Below, piece after piece: positions 1 to 7,912 of a stretch of DNA of 38,228 bases. The position numbers and the translations under genes are program-made. The first letter of the stretch is position 1. Each line of letters opens with the position of its first letter. The DNA is from Spirochaetota bacterium (GTDB lineage Bacteria; Spirochaetota; JAHITG01; JAFGFC01). Under the pieces are notes generated by a model. The model was not told the DNA's origin. It did no database searches and saw nothing but the letters and a program-made list of their open reading frames with translations. Location of the stretch: assembly GCA_016931325.1 (NCBI GenBank), contig JAFGFC010000091.1, positions 1 to 38,228 of the forward strand, read 5' to 3'.

Positions 1-396
1 GCTTCTTTAGAATCTCTTTATTCTACTTGTTATACTTTTATTGACAGATTTTACATTTATCTCGATAAAAAGCAAAATAAATTTATCGTGACACTGGAAT
101 CGAAAAGTAAAAAAAATATAAAGATGAAAAGCATTGAAGGAGAGTTCAAAAACGAACTTTTAAACAATCTACTGAGAGAAGAGATCTTGAAAAATAATTT
201 CAAGATCAGAGAATATATCATCAATCAAGCCCTTTATTCAGCGGCTCCTCAGGAAACAGATGAATTTTTAAAAAACGTTGAAGAGGATTACCTGGACGAT
301 CCTTTAGGAATTGCCATTCCCTGGGAGGAAAAACCAAAACCCAAGAAAAAAACCGGGAAAAAGAAAAAAACCGGTAAAAAAGGAAAATCCGGGTGA
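1..396 (+). CDS. HxsD-like protein, 5'-truncated by window edge
   Basis: The reading frame is open from base 1 with no stop, so the GTG at 88 and ATG at 124 are probably internal codons and the gene starts before the window. The 131 visible residues include LYSTCYTFIDRFYIYLD, then EFKNELLNNLLREEI and IREYIINQAL. This matches the layout of the HxsD family (once named for an LLNDYxLRE-like motif), a small partner of the radical SAM maturases HxsB and HxsC. The tail is unusual: an acidic DDPLGIAIPWEE segment followed by a lysine/glycine stretch with repeated KKTGKK. The stop overlaps the next start by four bases (GTGA), implying translational coupling. Its role, perhaps substrate recognition or scaffolding, is inferred from context. 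The family call rests on recalled motifs and was not searched. Confidence 0.62.
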   Translation, partial: ASLESLYSTCYTFIDRFYIYLDKKQNKFIVTLESKSKKNIKMKSIEGEFKNELLNNLLREEILKNNFKIREYIINQALYSAAPQETDEFLKNVEEDYLDDPLGIAIPWEEKPKPKKKTGKKKKTGKKGKSG

Positions 397-590
397 TTTT
401 CAAATTAAATAAAGAGATTTATCCCAAAAAGGCGATCAGGAGATCTATCAATTTTTATAAAAAGATAGCGAAATTTAAATTAAAAGAGACGAAGAACTAT
501 TATATCATTTCGGGCAAAGTGGAAAAAGAGAAAGAAGAGTTAATCATGAATGAATTTGTTAATTTTGTTTTAGGCATTATCAGGCAGTAA
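393..590 (+). CDS. Second small HxsD-like protein
   Basis: This encodes 65 residues from a GTG start that overlaps the preceding stop by four bases. The N-terminus (KEIYPKKAIRRSINFYKKIA) and the C-terminal NEFVNFVLGII resemble a compact HxsD domain: a beta strand ending in YP, an amphipathic helix, a beta hairpin, then a helix carrying the EFxNxxL motif. It sits two bases ahead of the HxsB-type maturase, which fits a small accessory protein of a radical SAM modification system. It could instead act like a RiPP recognition element such as PqqD, or be a precursor peptide. The lack of a variable core or of Cys/Ser-rich repeats argues against a precursor. There is no signal peptide, so it should be cytoplasmic. 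Confidence 0.55.
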   Translation: MIFKLNKEIYPKKAIRRSINFYKKIAKFKLKETKNYYIISGKVEKEKEELIMNEFVNFVLGIIRQ

Positions 591-592
591 AA

Positions 593-2074
593 ATGATAGA
601 GATCAAACTTCCCAAAATAAAAGTCAATTCCCAAAAAGTCGGTTTTTTTAGATTTAAAAAATCAAAAAATAACAGATATCTTTTAACCAATGATCTGGGT
701 GAATATATCATTCTTCCAGCCCGTGATTTTCAAAAGTTTGTAAAAGGAAAAATCAGAGAAACAGATCCGGTCTACCCCATCTTGCAGGAACAGGGTTTGA
801 TCAGGGATAAAATGGATTTTTTCACCTTGATCTCCGAGTATCAAAAAAAGAATCTATTTTTGTATCAGGGTCCGAGTTTACATATCATTGTTGTTACATT
901 GCGCTGCAATCAAAAATGTGTTTACTGCCAGGCTTCTTCACGGGGAGAGAATGAAAAGGGCTATGATCTGGACATGGATTCAGCTAAAAAAATAGTGGAT
1001 ATTATTTTCACGTCACCATCGCAATCCATTGCCATTGAATTTCAGGGCGGAGAACCATTATTGAATTGGCCGGTCGTTGAATTTATTATTAAATATGCCA
1101 GGGAGAAGAATAAAACTGAAAACAAGGATCTGGAAATGCGATTGGTTTCGAACTTTTCGTTAATGGACGAAGATAAACTGGGTTTTCTGGTTAATCATTC
1201 TGTTACGTTATGTACCTCTCTTGATGGTCCGGAAGAACTTCATAATAAGAACAGGATCTGGTTGAAGGGTAACAATTACAAACATACAATAAATTGGTTG
1301 AAAAAAGCTCAAAAGGTATATAAAAATAAATTAGAGAACATATTTCGACCGGGCGCTCTGGTTACGGTAAGCCGCCTTTCATTAAAGTATCCCAAAGAAA
1401 TTGTGCAAGAATATATAAACAGGGGAATTGAGGCCATCTTTATCAGACCCATGACACCCCTGGGAGTGGCTAAGGACAGGTGGGAGCGGATCGGTTATTC
1501 GGCTGAGGAATATATTAAATTTTATAAAAAAGCTCTCAGCTATGTTATCACATATAATTTAAACAATCCAAAAACTCGTTTTCATGAAAATTTTGCAAAG
1601 ATCATACTGGCCAAGATCCTTACGGAATATGATCCGAATTATCTGGAATTACGGTCACCCTGCGGTGCCGGGATCGGTCAGATTTTATATAATTATGATG
1701 GCAGGATATATACCTGTGATGAAGGCAGAATGGTGGGAGAAGAAACATTTTGCATCGGTGATGTAAAAAAAGACAGATATGAGGATATTATTTCACACTC
1801 AACAGTAAAAAGTCTCTGTCTGGCATCCTGTCTTGACGGGCTGCCCTGTGATTCCTGCGTCTATAAGCCATACTGCGGAGTCTGCCCCATTTATAATTAT
1901 GCAACTTCCGGCAATATCTTCAGCCAGATGCCTTTGAACGATAGATGCAAGATCATGAAAGGAACTCTGGATTTTATTTTTGAAAAAATCGAAAATAAAA
2001 GAATAAGAGAGATATTCGTTAAATGGGCAAAGTATACCTTGCCGGAGTCAATGAATAAAAATAGGGACAGATGA
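593..2074 (+). CDS. hxsB: HxsB-type radical SAM/SPASM maturase
   Basis: The product is 493 residues and cytoplasmic. An N-terminal segment (about 15-90) with FRFKK...YLLTNDLGEYIILP precedes the radical SAM core. C105, C109 and C112 form the CxxxCxxC site for the [4Fe-4S] cluster that cleaves S-adenosylmethionine, and QGGEPLL supplies the SAM-binding GGE motif. The C-terminus has a SPASM-type set of cysteines for auxiliary clusters (SPCGAGIGQ, YTCDEGRMV, ASCLDGLPCDSC, YKPYCGVCP, NDRC). GPSLHIIVVTLRCN, TSLDGPEELH and NYATSG are typical of HxsB, one of two paired maturases in the His-Xaa-Ser system. By family analogy it should modify a peptide or protein substrate by radical chemistry. It follows two HxsD-like genes and precedes a double radical SAM gene. 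The substrate is not in view. Confidence 0.85.
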   Translation: MIEIKLPKIKVNSQKVGFFRFKKSKNNRYLLTNDLGEYIILPARDFQKFVKGKIRETDPVYPILQEQGLIRDKMDFFTLISEYQKKNLFLYQGPSLHIIVVTLRCNQKCVYCQASSRGENEKGYDLDMDSAKKIVDIIFTSPSQSIAIEFQGGEPLLNWPVVEFIIKYAREKNKTENKDLEMRLVSNFSLMDEDKLGFLVNHSVTLCTSLDGPEELHNKNRIWLKGNNYKHTINWLKKAQKVYKNKLENIFRPGALVTVSRLSLKYPKEIVQEYINRGIEAIFIRPMTPLGVAKDRWERIGYSAEEYIKFYKKALSYVITYNLNNPKTRFHENFAKIILAKILTEYDPNYLELRSPCGAGIGQILYNYDGRIYTCDEGRMVGEETFCIGDVKKDRYEDIISHSTVKSLCLASCLDGLPCDSCVYKPYCGVCPIYNYATSGNIFSQMPLNDRCKIMKGTLDFIFEKIENKRIREIFVKWAKYTLPESMNKNRDR

Positions 2075-2176
2075 TCATGCTGTTGCTGTGACAGGTGAAA
2101 CAGGGCTTTCACTAACAGGGAATCTTATACTTCAGAGTTTAATAATTAACCGTGACATCAGAGAGGGATAAAGGGC

Positions 2177-3946
2177 ATGGATAAAAATTATCTCACATTG
2201 ATCCTTACTTTAAAATGCAATCTTGCGTGCCATTTCTGTCCTGTGAAAAAAAAGAATGTTTCTCTGGATTTTAAAACAGCTAAAAGAGCCGTTGATTTTT
2301 TTCTTTCTTTAAAAGGGAAAAGAAAAACAATAAAATTGTTCGGAGGAGAACCCCTTCTGGAATTTGATCTGCTGAAAAAGATTGTTATTTATGCCAAATT
2401 AAAAGCCAGGGATTTAAAAAAACAGATCAACTTTATTCTCCCCACTAACGGTATTATTTTGGATAACGAAAAATTATATTTTTTAAGAGATCAAGAGATT
2501 GAACTGGTCCTGAGCGCTCATCATTTAAAAAATATCAATAAAAATATCCTTGGCCATCTTGCTCATTTCCCCCGTATCTGTTTGAATATGGATATTCTTC
2601 CGAAAAAGGTCGGGATCTTGTTTCCTGAATTTGTCAGATTTTATCAAAAAGGATTTTTAAAGTTTAATCTTTTGCCGGCTTATTATACGGTCTGGTCAAA
2701 TAAAGAGGTAGAGACCCTTGATAGGCAACTTGAGAAGGTAGGTAATTTTTTCTGTCAGCATCCGGAAATACATTTCGCGAATATGGATTTGATTGGCGAA
2801 ATCCCTCTGTATAATTCCTGTTATACCGTTGATCCGCAGGGAAATATTTTCAGCAGTAATATTATACTTTCCAAGCATTTTGAAAAGTTTAAATCTTTAG
2901 TGCTTTTAGGATCTGTCAAAGATCAAAATATTAAGGAACGAACAAAGACTTCTCTCAAACAATTGGTGAAGAATAAATTAAATAAACGGATATTAAATTC
3001 AACATTTAAAGTGGATCATATCCTGAATCAATTCATTGAAATTCTGGAAAACCGCAGATCAATTAAACGAGCGGACATCAAAGTGGGTTATTCCTGCAAT
3101 AATCATTGCCGGTTCTGTGTACAGGGGAGAAAACGAGAGGTTCTTCCTGATATGACAACGGAAGAGGTTAAAAAGATATTAAAAAAAGCCAGAAAGAAAT
3201 GCAGGGGGATTGTTTTTACCGGCGGCGAGCCCACTATCCGAAAAGATATTTTAGAATTGGCTGATTATGCAAAATCACTGGGGTTTGAAAGAATTCAGGT
3301 GCAGACGAATGGACGGATGTTCGCCTATAAAAAATTTTGCCGGGAAGCGATTAAAGCCGGTGTCAATGAATTTGGTTTAGCCCTGCATGGTCATATACCT
3401 GAATTACAGAACTACCTGACCTGCAGCGAGAGTTTTGATGAAACCATACAGGGGTTCATTAATTTAAAGGAATTAGGACAGCCGATTTACACCAATACGG
3501 TTATTACAAAATCTAATTACCGTCATCTGCCGGAACTCGCACACCTTTTCGTTTCGTTAAAGGTGGACCAATTTCAGTTCGCTTTTGTTCATCCCTTGGG
3601 TTCGGCTCAGGATAATTTCTTTTCTGTTGTTCCCAGGATGTCATTGGTGGTTCCTTATGTGAAAAGAGGTCTGGATATCGGGATTGAAAAGGGATTAAAG
3701 GTGATGACGGAAGCGATTCCCTATTGTTTGATGAGAGGTTATGAACAATATATTGCTGAACGATTAATACCATCAACGGAGATCTATGAACTGGATCTCA
3801 AAATGGAGTTTGATCAAATAAGACCGTCCCTGGCTAAAATCAAGGGTTCGAATTGTATACAGTGCAGATATAATCATATTTGTGAGGGGACCTGGAGGGA
3901 GTATCCTGAAAAATTCAGTTTCTCAGAATTCATACCCATAACATGA
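2177..3946 (+). CDS. Tandem double radical SAM protein, C-half HxsC-like
   Basis: The product is 589 residues with two radical SAM domains in one chain. Domain 1 (about 1-250) has C14, C18, C21 and GGEP at 56-59. Near 215-235 it has the phrase CYTVDPQGNIFSSN, like a reduced SPASM region. Domain 2 (about 295-589) has C307, C311, C314 and GGEP at 349-352, then QTNGR and SFDETIQGFINLKELG. A C-terminal CxxCxxxxxC at C560, C563 and C569 probably binds an auxiliary cluster. The second half resembles HxsC in motif order; the usual HxsC has a single domain. A GAGAGGG-like ribosome site lies at 2161-2167. It is in the same direction as the HxsB gene, 102 bases upstream. It presumably acts on the same substrate, with the two active sites giving successive modifications. 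Confidence 0.75.
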   Translation: MDKNYLTLILTLKCNLACHFCPVKKKNVSLDFKTAKRAVDFFLSLKGKRKTIKLFGGEPLLEFDLLKKIVIYAKLKARDLKKQINFILPTNGIILDNEKLYFLRDQEIELVLSAHHLKNINKNILGHLAHFPRICLNMDILPKKVGILFPEFVRFYQKGFLKFNLLPAYYTVWSNKEVETLDRQLEKVGNFFCQHPEIHFANMDLIGEIPLYNSCYTVDPQGNIFSSNIILSKHFEKFKSLVLLGSVKDQNIKERTKTSLKQLVKNKLNKRILNSTFKVDHILNQFIEILENRRSIKRADIKVGYSCNNHCRFCVQGRKREVLPDMTTEEVKKILKKARKKCRGIVFTGGEPTIRKDILELADYAKSLGFERIQVQTNGRMFAYKKFCREAIKAGVNEFGLALHGHIPELQNYLTCSESFDETIQGFINLKELGQPIYTNTVITKSNYRHLPELAHLFVSLKVDQFQFAFVHPLGSAQDNFFSVVPRMSLVVPYVKRGLDIGIEKGLKVMTEAIPYCLMRGYEQYIAERLIPSTEIYELDLKMEFDQIRPSLAKIKGSNCIQCRYNHICEGTWREYPEKFSFSEFIPIT

Positions 3947-4075
3947 AAAAAGGATCATTCACAAAAATCAGGTTTAATGTTCGGACTGTCAAGGCAAAGA
4001 AGTGAAAGCCTGAGGTAAAAAACAGAATGATTAAAATTAATATTACATTTTCAAAATTAAAGAGGAGGTACAAAA

Positions 4076-5302
4076 ATGTTTACGCGGAAAAAATTAAAAA
4101 AAATTATCATCTTTATTTTCATTATAGTATTTTTTACCCTTTCTGAGGATAATTTGATATCACAGAGCTCGATCTGGGAACCTCTGAAAAAGATCAAAGA
4201 TATTTCCATTATCGTCGGAGGCGATGTAAACGGGGATGATCTGGATGACAGAGTCCTTCTTTTTAAAAAAAGCACAAATCAGGGAATGAGGTTATTAATC
4301 GCGGAGAAAAAAGGGTTTCGCACGATTAAATATGAGGATCTGGATCTGGATTTTATAAAGGATAGCGATTTTATTACTGCGGAAAAGATCAATATAGAAA
4401 ACAATAAAATAAAATTACGACTATCCATGGATATGAAAAGGGTTTTCCCTTTTGTGGAATCGAATGAGGATGTTATGCTGACATTTTTCTACAAGGGCAA
4501 TAAAATTTATCTGGAGGATATGGTGGCGAATGTTTCCCTGGGATATGATAGCCATTCCGGAAAAAAATTAGATCCGCCTTTAAAAGGGGTTCATTTATGG
4601 TTTAATGTCCTAACGTCCAGATTGTACTGGAAGACATGGTTAAAAAAAGGCAAAAGATCAAAATCCTGTTATTCTCAATTTTATTATAGATTTTTTGCTA
4701 AAAAGTTCAAAGAGATCAAAGTAGACGGGGATAAAAAGGATTGGCTTATTATCGCTTATCCCGTGCATCTTGGAAATTTTCCCGAGGGAAATCCCATCCA
4801 GTATGGCTTTGAAAGCTGGAAGGGTGATTTTGATCTTTCAGCCAATATTTATACCGGTTATAATGATAAATATTTCTTTATTTATTCTCATGTCAGTGAT
4901 GATGTTTTTAAACAATATCTTTCAGATAAAGAGGAACTTGAGGGTGACCATATCGAGCTATGGTTCGCGAACAGTGCCAAAGAAAAAACAAGAATCGATA
5001 TCTATCCGGGGAATTTTACCACTGAAAAGGCAGCAGCCTATCTTTTATACAAGGGAAAGAAATCTGTTCAGAAGAAAAAAATAGACAAAATCGTATTAGC
5101 CACAAAAAAGATGCAGGATGGTTATATCATAGAAGCCAAGATCCCGGTTAGCTATTTACCGTTCAATTACATAGGGAATATCAATTCATTTTTTACAGTC
5201 ACATTGAGCGATATAGATGATTCAGGTCAGGAAAAAAAATTATCCAGCTCTTCGTTGAACGAGAGCGATTATTTCAGTCTGGCAAAAATTAAATGGGAAT
5301 GA
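4076..5302 (+). CDS. Secreted protein with C-terminal CBM9-like domain
   Basis: The product is 408 residues. A lysine-rich start and hydrophobic run (IIIFIFIIVFFTL, about 10-22) form a signal peptide or anchor. Residues 45-60 (VGGDVNGDDLDDRVLLF) resemble a single FG-GAP/VCBS-type acidic repeat. The C-terminal half (about 215-408) has the layout of a family 9 carbohydrate-binding or DOMON-like domain: IKVDGDKKDW, a central YNDKYFFIYSHVSDD, then GDHIELWF and a late AKIPVSYL strand. A strong ribosome site (AGAGGAGG, 4061-4068) precedes the ATG. It lies 129 bases after the double radical SAM gene on the same strand, so it may be a substrate or surface partner of that system. This link is inference only. 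No enzymatic domain is recognised. Confidence 0.6.
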   Translation: MFTRKKLKKIIIFIFIIVFFTLSEDNLISQSSIWEPLKKIKDISIIVGGDVNGDDLDDRVLLFKKSTNQGMRLLIAEKKGFRTIKYEDLDLDFIKDSDFITAEKINIENNKIKLRLSMDMKRVFPFVESNEDVMLTFFYKGNKIYLEDMVANVSLGYDSHSGKKLDPPLKGVHLWFNVLTSRLYWKTWLKKGKRSKSCYSQFYYRFFAKKFKEIKVDGDKKDWLIIAYPVHLGNFPEGNPIQYGFESWKGDFDLSANIYTGYNDKYFFIYSHVSDDVFKQYLSDKEELEGDHIELWFANSAKEKTRIDIYPGNFTTEKAAAYLLYKGKKSVQKKKIDKIVLATKKMQDGYIIEAKIPVSYLPFNYIGNINSFFTVTLSDIDDSGQEKKLSSSSLNESDYFSLAKIKWE

Positions 5303-5337
5303 ACCCGAAGGCTTAATCCCGAATACCGGTATATACA

Positions 5338-6519
5338 ATGAATACATTTCTCACTTTGATCTTTCTGCCGGCTATCCTCTGGGCAGGAGTTTCTTCTACT
5401 ATTTCGGATATAAAAACCGGCAAGGTAAGGAACAGGCTGATTAAAAATGGTTACCTGTACGGATTGGTCGTTTATTTTGTTCTTTTCATCTGGACTGTGG
5501 CCAGGAAGCATTCCGTATTTCTGGCTATTCATACAGGGAAGAGCTTTTATCTTACCTATCATTATTATTTTGATATGATGATCAATGCTGTTCTGGCTTT
5601 AACAGCGGGGATTATATTATGGAAACGGCATTACTGGGCAGCCGGAGATGCCAAATTATACGCCCTTTTATGTTTTCTGGTCCCCTTAACCGTTTATTCC
5701 AATGAAAAAATATTATATTTTCCTTCTTTTCTGATAATGGTCAATACCTACACGCTCTTTCTTTTTTATCTTATTTTTACAGGGATCTATCGTTTGATTA
5801 TTAATAAATTTAGCTTTGCCAAACTGTCCAAGCAGATCAAAAAGGTCCCGCAATCCTGGCATAAATGGATTCAAAAAGTGAGCCTGACGAAAATCCTGAA
5901 TTTTATTAATATGATAATCATTTACCTCATTGCATTCAATTTTATTTCATCTCTGAAATTTAAAATTAATGTAGGGGGGGTTTCTCTGTCGTCACAGCTT
6001 TTGATCATATTATGCCTTTTTGTCGTCTTTCGACCCCTGAGAAAATTGTTAAAAAAAGCTGAAAAAATAAGTTTTATTATTTTCCCGGTTTTTGTTGCGG
6101 TTGCCTGTTTTCTCTGGAGCCATCCCTCTTTTCAGTTCAATCCCATGATCAGATTCACCAGTACCTTTTTTATATTGATGATCATATTGAGGATCAGCAC
6201 CAGCCATACGTCTGAAAAGGAGGAAATCAAAAAAATTAAAATTGATAGATTAAAACCCAATATGATCCTGGGAGATAAGACCATAGAGTTCCTGAAAAAG
6301 GAAAAGAAATTTTTCGAGAAAAAGATCGGTTGCCTTTATTTTGACGGACTGTCTGCCGAGCAGACAGAAACGATCAAAGGTTATTATAAGAAAAAAAAAT
6401 TGAACAAGATCGAGATCTCCAGAACATTTCCGTTTGCGCCCTTTATTTTTGCGGGGGCCATGGTTACATTGATCCATGGCGGTTCTCTCTTTGTTTTGAT
6501 AAACAAGCTCTTGCGATAA
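5338..6519 (+). CDS. A24-type (prepilin-peptidase-like) membrane protein
   Basis: The product is 393 residues with many hydrophobic segments. Near the N-terminus, SDIKTGKVRNRLI matches the first aspartate region of A24 aspartic proteases. WAAGDAKLYALLCFLVPL (about residue 100) matches the second, GxGD, region, although the first glycine of GxGD is alanine here. These enzymes cut the leader of type IV pilin-like proteins in the inner membrane. The remaining two thirds add more membrane spans, a soluble part (about 300-360: IDRLKPNMILGDKTIEFLKK) and a final membrane helix. No pilin or pilus assembly gene is visible nearby. It follows the CBM9 protein by 35 bases, so it is probably in the same transcript as the radical SAM genes. 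No good ribosome site was seen at the ATG. Confidence 0.62.
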   Translation: MNTFLTLIFLPAILWAGVSSTISDIKTGKVRNRLIKNGYLYGLVVYFVLFIWTVARKHSVFLAIHTGKSFYLTYHYYFDMMINAVLALTAGIILWKRHYWAAGDAKLYALLCFLVPLTVYSNEKILYFPSFLIMVNTYTLFLFYLIFTGIYRLIINKFSFAKLSKQIKKVPQSWHKWIQKVSLTKILNFINMIIIYLIAFNFISSLKFKINVGGVSLSSQLLIILCLFVVFRPLRKLLKKAEKISFIIFPVFVAVACFLWSHPSFQFNPMIRFTSTFFILMIILRISTSHTSEKEEIKKIKIDRLKPNMILGDKTIEFLKKEKKFFEKKIGCLYFDGLSAEQTETIKGYYKKKKLNKIEISRTFPFAPFIFAGAMVTLIHGGSLFVLINKLLR

Positions 6520-6552
6520 CCCCTTACAGAAGATACAGGGCCCCCCTGACTT

Positions 6553-7701
6553 TTATTTTATCAATTTCAGCAGATTAAATATATTGTTCTCTTTCCGGGC
6601 GTATTTCGTAATTTTTTTGGTCATGTTTTCATAGAAGGATCTGTCTTTCAGCTTATGTAAAATGGTTTTCATATCCTTTGTGTTATGAATAAAGAAGGCG
6701 TGGTTTTTAAGGTGATCGGTGGCCATGGTCTTTGTGGTCAGCACAGGTTTGCCATACCAGATAGCATCGGAAATGCAGGTTGAATCGGTTCCGACCTTTT
6801 TCCTGAACATACAGATGGTTATCCGGCTGAAAAGCAAAAGTCGGCAATACAGAGATTCATGGATCCGTTTCAGGCAAATAAATTCTTTATTTTTATTTAA
6901 TAGACCAAGGTATTTCATATCATAGGAACGTTCATTTTGGTCCCTGCGATATTTATTTGCATCACAGTGAGTGATAATCACTTTTTTGCCTTTGAACAGG
7001 CGCCTGTTATTATAAAGAAATCTGTAATCCCGGGATACTCCCCCCATAACCAGATAATCAAACACAAATTTTTTGGGGACGTGATAGAAAATATCCAGGT
7101 TGGGGGGCCAGTTGATCGCGTCCTGGAACTGTATTTGCGAAGCGGAAGGGCTGATATAGTCAAGGGTATTCTTGAAAAGATTAAAATATACAATTTTATT
7201 TTTCAATTTTTTCAGGATATCCAGGGTATCCTGATTTTTATGGATATAGACAACATCGATATTAGTGAGGAGAACATAGAATTTATCGGTTTTTATTTTG
7301 TTTATATTCTGGAGCAGAAATTCCAGACCCCTGTAGACAATAACCCGGTCATAGAATTTATCCGGGATACTTTCCGTCAGATAACGAACGTTTTTCAAAC
7401 TGGTCTTTAGACTGAAATTCGGATTCGCAATATTGTAACAATCACAATGCTTGAACTTTCGGTTTAAAAATAACAGGATATGCTTTTCATGGTATTTGAA
7501 TTGAGAGTCGTTCACGAACAGAACCGTTTTCTTTTTCAAACAGGGTCCCTGTGTCAGCATCGCTTGAACGGATTGGATAAAGGGGATGTCCAAGCCCAGG
7601 GGGAGATGATAAAAATCTATATGAAACGCTTTATTGATCTCGGCTATCTCACGAAACTCTCTTCTATCAAGTTTCTTGAATAATTTTTCATCCATGATCA
7701 T
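6553..7701 (-). CDS. Glycosyltransferase-like protein (GT-B style C-terminus)
   Basis: The product is 382 residues, cytoplasmic, with no signal peptide or membrane helix. The C-terminal third looks like the nucleotide-sugar-binding half of a GT-B enzyme: GTDSTCISDAIWYGKPVLTT, then FFIHNTKDMKTILHKL, then a helical end. The N-terminal two thirds are not recognised and contain many Lys, Asn, Phe and Tyr residues. A basic patch (KKVIITHCDANKYRRDQNE) lies near 245-265. The gene runs convergently with the A24 protein and divergently from the giant secreted protein at 7913, so it may decorate surface components. A specific sugar or acceptor cannot be named. ATG codons at 7701 and 7695 are both possible starts, neither with a clear ribosome site. 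Confidence 0.5.
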   Translation of the reverse strand: MIMDEKLFKKLDRREFREIAEINKAFHIDFYHLPLGLDIPFIQSVQAMLTQGPCLKKKTVLFVNDSQFKYHEKHILLFLNRKFKHCDCYNIANPNFSLKTSLKNVRYLTESIPDKFYDRVIVYRGLEFLLQNINKIKTDKFYVLLTNIDVVYIHKNQDTLDILKKLKNKIVYFNLFKNTLDYISPSASQIQFQDAINWPPNLDIFYHVPKKFVFDYLVMGGVSRDYRFLYNNRRLFKGKKVIITHCDANKYRRDQNERSYDMKYLGLLNKNKEFICLKRIHESLYCRLLLFSRITICMFRKKVGTDSTCISDAIWYGKPVLTTKTMATDHLKNHAFFIHNTKDMKTILHKLKDRSFYENMTKKITKYARKENNIFNLLKLIK

Positions 7702-7811
7702 TTTAATTAAATCCCGGTAAAACTTTTAACATGAAAATTCGTTCTCTGAAATGCAATTTATTGTTTTTAACTATATTGTCAAAAAAAAAGCAAAATATTT
7801 CAATTCTTTTA

Positions 7812-7840
7812 TTGCTATTTTCTTATTTTTGGGTTATATT
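7812..7840 (+). promoter_or_regulatory. Predicted sigma70-type promoter of the 7913 gene
   Basis: TTGCTA (7812-7817), a 17-base spacer and TATATT (7835-7840). Transcription would begin near 7847. That puts most of the upstream open reading frame (7751-7912) outside or in the leader of the message and supports the later start chosen for the secreted protein. Confidence 0.45.
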
Positions 7841-7912
7841 ATACTATGCAGGGGCCGAAAATTGTATTATCATCTACTGGAAAATATACATTTCTTAAAA
7901 AAGAGGTGTAAT

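Noticed and set aside
593-6519. His-x-Ser repeat substrate (HxsA) within the radical SAM region
   Set aside because: None of the proteins in the window has a run of H-x-S repeats; the substrate is not identified here.
7751-7912. Upstream extension of the giant secreted protein
   Set aside because: Translation lacks family resemblance and a second hydrophobic stretch would precede the real signal peptide; a promoter lies within the segment.
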